DNA from: DASUPK01 sp963815665
Lineage (GTDB): Bacteria; Actinomycetota; Thermoleophilia; Solirubrobacterales; 70-9
Direction: 5' to 3'
Length of the DNA: 64,000 nucleotides
Assembly (NCBI GenBank): GCA_963815665.1
Contig: CAWFHN010000005.1
Location: 65,370 to 129,369 of the forward strand
In this document: positions 58,660 to 64,000 of the stretch, in pieces
Position numbering within the stretch: the first letter of the stretch is position 1
How the letters are laid out: the number at the start of each line of letters is the position of its first letter
Notes under the pieces: generated by a model
Seen by the model: the letters and a program-made list of their open reading frames with translations, nothing else
Database searches by the model: none
Told to the model about the DNA's origin: nothing
Program-made: the position numbers and the translations under genes

Positions 58660-59849
58660 GCCCGCGCAGCCCCAAGGGCGAGCTGATCTCCGATCGCTAC
58701 CGGATCGAGGACCGCCTGGGAAGCGGCGGGATGTCGACGGTGTTCCGCGCCACCGACACGATCCTCGAGAGGACGGTCGCGGTGAAGATCCTCGCGGAGC
58801 ACCTCTCGGACGACGACCGCTTCGTGGCCCGCTTCCGCCGCGAGGCGCTGGCGGTCGCGAAGCTCGTCCACCCCAACATCGTCCAGGTCTACGACACCGG
58901 CAACGACGGCGGCCAGTACTACATCGTCATGGAGTACGTGCGCGGCCGCTCCGGCGCCCAGCTCCTGCAGGCGGAGGGCAAGCTCGATCCGGAGACCGCC
59001 GTGGAGATCGGCGTGCAGGCGTGCGCCGGCCTCGACTACGCCCACCGCCACGGGATCATCCACCGCGACGTCAAGCCGGGCAACCTGATGATCATCGGCG
59101 GACCCGCGGGCGGCGGCGACATGACCGTGAAGCTGGCCGACTTCGGCATCGCGCGCGCCAGCGAGCAGACGCGGATCACCCAGGTGGGGTCCGTCGTGGG
59201 GACGGCCGCGTACCTCGCGCCCGAGCAGGCCCGCGGCGAGGAGGCCAACCCCTCCTCGGACGTCTATTCGCTCGGCGTGGTGCTGTACCAGTTCCTCGCC
59301 GGGCGGCTGCCATATGAGGGCGCCTCACTGGCAGAGCTCGCGGTCCGCCAGCAGTCGGAGCAGCCGCTCCACCCCAGCTCATACAGCGACGACGTCTCGC
59401 AGTCGGTCGGCGACGCCGTCCTGGTCGCACTCGACTCCGATCCCGCGCGCCGCTTCGCGGCGGCCGGCGAGCTGGCGGATGCCCTGCGGCACGGCCTGAC
59501 GGGCGTGTCGCCCGCCGGCACGGCCCAGACCCGGGTCCTCGGCGGCGATACCCCGACCGCCGATACGCGCCACATGCCCCGCACGCGCACCCAGCGGCGG
59601 GCCCAGCGCCGCCCGGTACAGCCGCGCCAGCGCCAGGCCCCACCCAAGCGACGCCGCCGCGCTCCCACGGTCGCTCGCAACCTGCTCGCCCTGATCGCGA
59701 TCCTCCTGCTCGCCGCGGCGGTGGCCGCCATCGTCGTCCTCGCTTCCAGCGGAGGCGGCGGCAAGATCAACCTCGATCAAGTCGTCAAGCAGAACGTGAA
59801 CGACCAGATCGACGCCCTCAAGCAGGTCGTCGACGACAACACGAAGTAG
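58656..59849 (+). CDS. PknB-like membrane Ser/Thr protein kinase
   Basis: 397 residues. The kinase domain (about 12-270) has the glycine loop LGSGGMSTVF, Lys44 in VAVKIL, the catalytic IIHRDVKPGN, LADFGIA, and YLAPEQARG. A basic Pro/Arg linker (residues about 310-345) leads to one membrane helix (ALIAILLLAAAVAAIVVL). The outer part is only about 35 residues (ending DNTK), with no PASTA repeats, so wall-fragment sensing of the PknB kind is absent. The upstream lipoprotein may supply that function. Confidence 0.93.
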   Translation: MSPRSPKGELISDRYRIEDRLGSGGMSTVFRATDTILERTVAVKILAEHLSDDDRFVARFRREALAVAKLVHPNIVQVYDTGNDGGQYYIVMEYVRGRSGAQLLQAEGKLDPETAVEIGVQACAGLDYAHRHGIIHRDVKPGNLMIIGGPAGGGDMTVKLADFGIARASEQTRITQVGSVVGTAAYLAPEQARGEEANPSSDVYSLGVVLYQFLAGRLPYEGASLAELAVRQQSEQPLHPSSYSDDVSQSVGDAVLVALDSDPARRFAAAGELADALRHGLTGVSPAGTAQTRVLGGDTPTADTRHMPRTRTQRRAQRRPVQPRQRQAPPKRRRRAPTVARNLLALIAILLLAAAVAAIVVLASSGGGGKINLDQVVKQNVNDQIDALKQVVDDNTK

Positions 59850-59901
59850 GGACGGCTTCGCCATCAGATCGCGGCCACAAGCGGCCGCCCCACATAAGTC
59901 G

Positions 59902-59928
59902 CTTCGGGCTTCGCCCTACGCTCCGAAG
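59902..59928. terminator. Hairpin after the kinase gene
   Basis: CTTCGG (59902-59907) pairs with CCGAAG (59923-59928), and GGGC-TTC-GCCC forms an inner stem. It lies between the convergent kinase and zinc-ribbon genes. No U-tract. Confidence 0.4.
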
Positions 59929-59947
59929 TGGAGCGGCCTGGTGGCCG

Positions 59948-60082
59948 CTAGGTTCGCGGGCCGCGCGGCATGATCAGCGAGAGCAGCGAGCGTCGCCCGC
60001 ACCTCGGGCACTTCGAGAACGAGTGCTCCAACGTGGCTCCGCAGTGGCGGCAGGCCGGTTTCTGCTTGACGACCCCCTTCAT
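59948..60082 (-). CDS. 44-residue zinc-ribbon microprotein
   Basis: An ATG at 60082 opens 44 codons. The peptide starts MKGVVKQKPACRHC and has two CxxC knuckles, CRHC and CPRC, ten residues apart, then a basic-hydrophobic tail (RRSLLSLIMP). This would bind one zinc. It resembles short zinc-ribbon proteins of unknown role. No strong Shine-Dalgarno is seen. It borders the second repeat island. Confidence 0.6.
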   Translation of the reverse strand: MKGVVKQKPACRHCGATLEHSFSKCPRCGRRSLLSLIMPRGPRT

Positions 60083-60097
60083 GCCACCAGCCTAAGA

Positions 60098-60127
60098 CAG
60101 CCGCTTCTCGTCCATAGCGGCTATTCC
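60098..60127. repeat. Island stem-loop repeat 6 (A-type loop)
   Basis: GCCGCTTCTCGTCCATAGCG followed by GC: arms GCCGCT/AGCGGC around TCGTCC (GGACGA on the minus strand). It overlaps the stop of the membrane protein gene and marks the left edge of island 2. Confidence 0.78.
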
Positions 60128-60432
60128 GATTCGGGGCGCGTCGCGCTAAGCCACTGGAAGAAAACGGGAGCAGCCAAGAGGATGGCAACGCCACCTCCGT
60201 ATGGGGCGGGCACGAACACGATTGAGAGCAGCACCAGGACAAGGGTGCCGGCCGTCGGCCAGGCAAGCGTCAGCAGCCGCCCACGCAACGGTGCCCTTCT
60301 GGGCCGCCAGACGAAGGGCGTGAATGCAAATAGAACGACGATGAACGCAACCGCCCCGGCCGACCGAGAGTCGAGCAGAAGCCTGGCGGCGATGCCCAAT
60401 GCGAACGCCGTAGCGACAGCACCCCCGAGCAA
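60121..60432 (-). CDS. Small membrane protein, island 2
   Basis: About 103 residues, three or four hydrophobic helices (GAVATAFALGIAARLLL, AVAFIVVLFAFTPFVW, TAGTLVLVLLSIVFV, GVAILLAAPVFFQWL) joined by short basic loops. No family recognised. The start is TTG 60432 with a GAGG nearby; this is uncertain. It lies between two stem-loop repeats, alone in its orientation, as in a cassette-like unit. Confidence 0.5.
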   Translation of the reverse strand: MLGGAVATAFALGIAARLLLDSRSAGAVAFIVVLFAFTPFVWRPRRAPLRGRLLTLAWPTAGTLVLVLLSIVFVPAPYGGGVAILLAAPVFFQWLSATRPESE

Positions 60433-60531
60433 TGCGCCTCGCTGAGTACGTCTGTGGCCGTCGGGCGAGAACTCTTAGTCACCCGCTCAGTATCGGCGTG
60501 GTGGTGGCTAACCATTTAGCTCGCCCGAGCA

Positions 60532-60565
60532 AGCGGTGCTGTTTTTCGTCCAAAGCAGCGGTCGG
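60532..60565. repeat. Island stem-loop repeat 7 (A-type loop)
   Basis: On the minus strand GACCGCTGCTTTGGACGAAA begins the copy: arms GCTGCTTT/AAACAGC around GGACGA. It lies between the divergent membrane and SRPBCC genes. Confidence 0.78.
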
Positions 60566-60598
60566 ACGTCCCCGCATCGACGGCATTAGTCTGAAGAG

Positions 60599-61048
60599 AT
60601 GTCCGCGCAGGCTGACCAGTTGACCCTCGAGCTAGTCCGCACACTGCCCGCGGCGCCTGCGCGCGTCTTCGCCGCCTTCAGCGACCCGGACGAGCTGGCG
60701 AAGTGGTGGGGGCCGGAGGGCTTCAGCGTGGGGAGCCTCGATTCCGATCTTCGAGCCGGAGGGACCTACCGGATAGAGATGCAGCCGCCCGAGGGCGACC
60801 CCTTCCATCTCGGCGGGAAGTTCCGGGAGGTCGATCCGCCTGTCCGCCTCGCTTTCACGTTTGTGTATGAAGACCCAGATCCCGACGATGTCGAGACCTT
60901 GGTCGAACTCTCCTTTCAGGATCGCGGCGAATCAACTGAGGTTGTCTTCACTCAGGGTCCCTTCAAGACCGAAGCGCGCCGCGAGCTTCATCGGGACGGT
61001 TGGACGGACAGTTTCAACAGGCTCACACAAGTCATCTCGCAGCCATAG
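60599..61048 (+). CDS. SRPBCC/AHSA1-type (START-fold) protein
   Basis: 149 residues in the activator-of-Hsp90-ATPase-like fold: LVRTLPAAPARVFAAF, SDPDELAKWWGPEGF and GGKFREVDPPVRLAF are the characteristic opening blocks, ending VTFTQGPF-like (VVFTQGPFKTEA) and a C-terminal helix GWTDSFNRLTQ. Members bind hydrophobic ligands in a helix-grip cavity; no enzyme activity can be assigned. It is flanked by repeats 7 and 8, the core gene of island 2. Confidence 0.83.
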   Translation: MSAQADQLTLELVRTLPAAPARVFAAFSDPDELAKWWGPEGFSVGSLDSDLRAGGTYRIEMQPPEGDPFHLGGKFREVDPPVRLAFTFVYEDPDPDDVETLVELSFQDRGESTEVVFTQGPFKTEARRELHRDGWTDSFNRLTQVISQP

Positions 61049-61097
61049 TCAGTCTCGTCGCGCCGGTTACGCAACACATTCAGCTCGCGGAGTGCCG

Positions 61098-61140
61098 TCC
61101 ATGCGAAGTGGGCTACTGCTTCTCGTCCAAAGCAGTAGTC
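61098..61140. repeat. Island repeat 8: joined A- and B-type elements on the minus strand
   Basis: On the minus strand an A unit (CTACTGCTTTGGACGAGAAG, then CAGTAG, a perfect long stem) is followed by the B-type core CTTCGCATGGAC. This matches the A-B order of repeat 2 at 34.9 kb, base for base over most of the core. Confidence 0.82.
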
Positions 61141-61166
61141 GCGTTCCTCGTCGAGCGGATTGAGGC

Positions 61167-61195
61167 GGCTGCCGCTTTCACGCGGAAGCAGCAGT
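61167..61195. repeat. Island stem-loop repeat 8b (variant loop)
   Basis: GCTGCCGCTTTCACGCGGAA followed by GCAGC: arms GCTGC/GCAGC and GCTT/AAGC around a TCACGCG loop, a third loop type. It lies just before the 80-residue membrane gene stop. Confidence 0.6.
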
Positions 61196-61196
61196 C

Positions 61197-61439
61197 TCAA
61201 ATAATTCGGCCAGAGGCGGCAGTCACCAACCCGACGACGACCAAAGCCGCGGCGAGGATCCACAAGAAGCTGCCGCCCGCTCCGATCGCGGCCACGAGCG
61301 CAAATGCCGCCATAACAATGAGTGGCAAGCCGAACGCAATTGCAACACCGACGGACTTGATCTTGCCGAAGCCGTCATTCCGCGCGTCCGACAAACTCCT
61401 GTTCCAGCTGTTTCTGCGCCTAGTTGGTGTATTGGCCAT
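61197..61439 (-). CDS. 80-residue membrane protein, island 2
   Basis: A basic N terminus (TRRRNSWNRSLSDARND) is followed by two hydrophobic helices (VGVAIAFGLPLIVMAAFAL and GSFLWILAAALVVVGLV). No recognisable family. ATG 61439. It sits between repeat 8b and the permease gene, on the same strand as the latter but about 100 bp away, so linkage is unclear. Confidence 0.55.
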   Translation of the reverse strand: MANTPTRRRNSWNRSLSDARNDGFGKIKSVGVAIAFGLPLIVMAAFALVAAIGAGGSFLWILAAALVVVGLVTAASGRII

Positions 61440-61544
61440 GTCGTCACTCCCTCTCCCCTAGTCGGGCAAGCATACGTCCGTATCGGGTTCCAACCGCCTT
61501 GAGATTGGCATTCGAGAAGTCCTTGCATTCGCGGCGACCATTGC

Positions 61545-62345
61545 CTATCCCCCGATCGGGGCCCTCGGGTTAGCCCCCCAGAAGACCAGCGTTCCCATCA
61601 TCCCGATCAGGTGGACGAGCACGATGTTGAGCACCATCGACTTCGCGGTCGCGGTGCCGACGCCCACCGGGCCGCCGGATGCCGTGTAGCCGTAGTAGCA
61701 GCCGACCAGCACGATGGCGGTCGCCATCACCATGCCCTTGATCAGGCTGAATAAGAGGTCGGGCGGGTTCTGGAACATCCAGAAGATCAGGAAGTAGCCG
61801 CCGGAGGAGACGTCCCCGATCTGCTCGACGACCGCCAGCCAGCTGGCGATGTAGCCGATCCCGACGGCTCCGAGATATACAAAGGGGAACGCGATCCAGG
61901 CCGCCAGCAGGCGGGTGGCGGCGAGGAAGGTCACCGGCGGCACGCCCATCACCTCGAGGGCGTCGATCTCGTCGGAGATCCTCATCGCGCCGAGCTCGGC
62001 GACGATGCCGGTACCGACCTTGGCGGCGAGCATGTAGCCGAAGGCGTAGGGGATCACCTCGCGCAGGTCACACCAGGCGGCGAACACGCCGGCGTAGGCC
62101 GGGGCTCCCTGGGCGCGGGTGAAGTAGGCGCCCTCGATCCCGCACTGGAGCCCGAGGATGAAGACCAGGCCCCAGATCACGATCGTGGAGCCGAGGATCA
62201 GGATGCCGGTCTGGCGCAGGGCCTCGCCGAAGAACTGAAAGACGCGGCCGGTGTAGACCAACCCCGCCACGCGCGAGCAGAACCCGAAGATCTCGCCGAT
62301 CGAGTTGAGCCAGCCACGCGGGACGTCCAGCCAGCCGGCGTTCAC
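61545..62345 (-). CDS. MlaE/YrbE-type ABC permease of an MCE lipid-transport system
   Basis: 266 residues. Family blocks are QTGILILGSTIVIWGLVF, GYMLAAKVGTGIVAELGAM with RISDEIDALEVMG (the highly conserved central MlaE motif), and YYGYTASGGPVGVGTATAK near the end. In MCE systems a permease pair works with an ATPase and MCE-domain proteins to move lipids or sterols across the envelope. Neither ATPase nor MCE genes lie in this window. GTG 62345 overlaps the upstream two-helix protein's stop (GTGA). Confidence 0.9.
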   Translation of the reverse strand: MNAGWLDVPRGWLNSIGEIFGFCSRVAGLVYTGRVFQFFGEALRQTGILILGSTIVIWGLVFILGLQCGIEGAYFTRAQGAPAYAGVFAAWCDLREVIPYAFGYMLAAKVGTGIVAELGAMRISDEIDALEVMGVPPVTFLAATRLLAAWIAFPFVYLGAVGIGYIASWLAVVEQIGDVSSGGYFLIFWMFQNPPDLLFSLIKGMVMATAIVLVGCYYGYTASGGPVGVGTATAKSMVLNIVLVHLIGMMGTLVFWGANPRAPIGG

Positions 62346-62575
62346 CGGCCGTCGCCCAGCATCCGCACCAGCGCCACACCGATGACGGCGGTCACGGCAG
62401 AGAGGGCAACGCCGGCTACCCAGAGATCGGCGCCCGCCAGCCCCCGTCCGTAGAAGAGAAGGATCCAAACCGCCGGCACAGCCAACACCAGCGCAACGAC
62501 GCCAACTCCGAACAGGACTCGGTCGATCCGCCGGCCAGGCAGGGCAGAGCGCCAATCTCCAGCTTCCCCGCGCAT
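62342..62575 (-). CDS. Two-helix membrane protein coupled to MlaE permease
   Basis: 77 residues from ATG 62575 (a TTG 21 bp upstream is possible). Two hydrophobic helices (VLFGVGVVALVLAVPAVWIL and GVALSAVTAVIGVALV) with few polar loops. No family known. The stop overlaps the permease start by GTGA, a strong hint of co-translation, so it may be an accessory to the MCE permease. Confidence 0.6.
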   Translation of the reverse strand: MRGEAGDWRSALPGRRIDRVLFGVGVVALVLAVPAVWILLFYGRGLAGADLWVAGVALSAVTAVIGVALVRMLGDGR

Positions 62576-62681
62576 CAATGTGAGCCTGGCGCGCAAGGCT
62601 CCGTTTCGCTACCCGTATGCGACGATGGGAGATCCGACGCCTTCGTAGGATCTTCGAAGTTCGCCCTGCGGGAGGAGGAGT

Positions 62682-63923
62682 TTGACCGCGAGGAATCGAT
62701 CTGAGCCCACATTTGACGAGCTCGTCGACGCGCTGATTGCCCGTACTGACGAAAGCGTCGCGACTTACATGCGGCGGATGCAGGACCACTATCCAGACGA
62801 GACGATCGCTGACCCTGTCCTCCAGGAGCGGATTCGCGAATTCGCGCAGGCGAGCTTCCTGGCCGAATACGAGGCTTTCCGGGCGGGGAGCGTGCCGGAG
62901 ACGCCGCCTCCTACGGACGCCTTCGGTGCCCGTGTGGTCGCCCAGCTTGGAATGCCCCTCGACCCTTGGGTGAATACCGGCTTCCGAACGGGGCATAGAT
63001 GCCATTGGGAGGCGTGGATGGATCTGGTGGACAGCCACGTCCGCGACGCGGACCTACGACGCGAGCTTCTAGATCGCGGCTCGATGTTCTTCTTCGAGTA
63101 CGTCGACCGACTGATCCCGCTGCTGACGGAGGTATACGAGCGCGAACAGGAGCAGGTGCATCGCAAGCGAGGCGGCGAGCAAACGGTTCTGGTTCACCAG
63201 CTGCTGAACGGCGCCGAACATGACTCCGAGGCACTGGGCTGGCCGCTCGAGCACCACCATCTCGGAATGTTCGCCTGGGGCGAGAATCCGGATCGGACCC
63301 TGCACGAGCTCGCTGCCGCGCTTCAGCGTCCAGTGCTGATCGTCGAGAGCGGAGTGGAAGGCATAAAGTTCGGTTGGGCGAGCGGCGGGACGCCGCTGGG
63401 CGCCACGGAGGAACGCACGCTTTCCTCCTTTGCGCCTTCACTCGGCCAGCTCGCGCTTGGCCTCGAGGCTGCCGGCAGTGCTGGCTTCGTACTCAGCAAT
63501 CGCCAGTCGCGCCGCGCGGGTTGGGTGGCTTGGTCGACGGATGAGCCGGTGACCCGCTTTCGGGATGTAGCCCTTGAGGCGCTTGCCGTCGAGGATGAGG
63601 AAAGCGCGCGGGCATTTGTCAGCGTTGAGCTGCACGGCTTCGCCGATGACTCGGCCCGCTCGGAGAGGTTGCGCGAGACACTGCTCGCCTACTTCCGCGC
63701 CGATCAAAATGCAGCTGCCGCCGCCTCCTCAATGGGGGTCCACCAGCAGACCATCGCCAACCGCATCAAAGCCGTGGAGGAACGGATCGGTTCAAGAGTT
63801 GGAGCTCGTCGTGGCGAGCTCGAACTGGCGTTAAGGCTTCATCGCTGCTTTGGGCGCACACCAGCGCTCCCATTTAACGTGAGCGTTCGCGCAGTGCCTG
63901 AGGCTGTCAGGCGGCGCGAGTAA
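62682..63923 (+). CDS. PucR/CdaR-type transcription regulator
   Basis: 413 residues. The last ~60 residues form the PucR C-terminal helix-turn-helix (LRETLLAYFRADQNAAAAA, GVHQQTIANRIKAVEERIG), which controls catabolic or stress genes. The N-terminal region is helical and not a known sensor; the middle GGDEF-like CdaR fold cannot be confirmed. The start is TTG 62682, with an excellent GGAGGAGGAG six bases upstream. It is divergent from the MlaE permease operon, which it may regulate (inference). Confidence 0.83.
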   Translation: MTARNRSEPTFDELVDALIARTDESVATYMRRMQDHYPDETIADPVLQERIREFAQASFLAEYEAFRAGSVPETPPPTDAFGARVVAQLGMPLDPWVNTGFRTGHRCHWEAWMDLVDSHVRDADLRRELLDRGSMFFFEYVDRLIPLLTEVYEREQEQVHRKRGGEQTVLVHQLLNGAEHDSEALGWPLEHHHLGMFAWGENPDRTLHELAAALQRPVLIVESGVEGIKFGWASGGTPLGATEERTLSSFAPSLGQLALGLEAAGSAGFVLSNRQSRRAGWVAWSTDEPVTRFRDVALEALAVEDEESARAFVSVELHGFADDSARSERLRETLLAYFRADQNAAAAASSMGVHQQTIANRIKAVEERIGSRVGARRGELELALRLHRCFGRTPALPFNVSVRAVPEAVRRRE

Positions 63924-63927
63924 ACGC

Positions 63928-63948
63928 GCTTCCGCACCAGGCGGAAGC
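63928..63948. repeat. Perfect 8-bp stem-loop at the right edge, possible repeat 9
   Basis: GCTTCCGC-ACCAG-GCGGAAGC is a perfect hairpin just after the PucR gene. The GCGGAAGC arm resembles repeat 8b, and further GCTTCCGC copies follow to 64000, so another repeat cluster may begin here. Confidence 0.5.
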
Positions 63949-64000
63949 CAGCTGAAAGCGCTGCTTCCCCTGAGCCGCAAGCGAGTCGCTTCCGCCTGCT

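Overview
The window is GC-rich, densely packed bacterial DNA, most likely from an actinobacterium of the Thermoleophilia/Solirubrobacterales type. This is inferred from a type A RNase P RNA, an actinobacterial-style LexA box, a GSI-alpha-like glutamine synthetase, System I (Ccm) cytochrome c maturation with a Cys-type CcmE, secreted proteins with lysine-rich tails, and frequent GTG/TTG starts with GTGA, ATGA or TGATG overlaps. No phage, transposase, rRNA operon or CRISPR array is visible.

Layout. 0-5.5 kb: the start of a GTP-type PEP carboxykinase gene (runs off the left edge), a universal stress protein, an ArsR-type repressor divergent from a 38-residue leader ORF plus DHA2-type efflux pump, then a divergent succinyl-CoA-ligase-like pair coupled to a one-cluster ferredoxin. 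5.5-17 kb: an acyl-CoA synthetase / MFS / class III aminotransferase operon, an ACT protein, a YyaL-type thioredoxin-fold protein, glutamine synthetase, an RlpA-like secreted protein behind a c-di-AMP riboswitch, an SDR enzyme and a methyltransferase. 17-18.6 kb: rnpB, lexA coupled to an unlisted 59-residue zinc-ribbon ORF, a perfect SOS box, and tRNA-Leu. 18.6-26.5 kb: a secreted Lys-tailed protein, a short family-5 solute-binding lipoprotein, secG, ccmI-like/ccmF/ccmE, a diguanylate cyclase and a glycoside hydrolase. 26.7-33.7 kb: CDP-sugar genes, an acyltransferase, an esterase, tRNA-Gly, ccmG/ccmH, a WES/DGAT-like acyltransferase and a glycosyltransferase.

33.7-37.0 kb is an accessory island of six small genes (three SnoaL-like, a RibD/DHFR-like, a VOC protein and a membrane protein) punctuated by a family of short stem-loop repeats. 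37-54 kb is an exopolysaccharide/glycan locus: acetyltransferases, a glycoside hydrolase, methyltransferase, Wzx-like flippase, sulfotransferase, four glycosyltransferases, lipid acyltransferase, two Wzy/WaaL-like ligases/polymerases, a Wzc-like tyrosine autokinase and an initiating sugar-phosphate transferase. 54-59.9 kb is housekeeping: argS, rlmH, an M48 protease, a metallophosphatase, a lipoprotein and a Ser/Thr kinase. 59.9-61.5 kb is a second small-gene island carrying the same stem-loop repeats, followed by an MlaE-type permease and a PucR-type regulator.

The strongest candidate for something undescribed is the repeat family. Stem-loops with two alternative loops (GGACGA or GCATGG), sometimes joined as one A-B unit, occur at intergenic junctions of the two small-gene islands about 23 kb apart, and I found none by eye in the long housekeeping stretches between. 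Other points worth checking are microproteins coupled to lexA and to the efflux pump, an ArgS lacking its HIGH motif, a CcmE with CxxxF, and twin GGA-loop hairpins ahead of a glycoside hydrolase.
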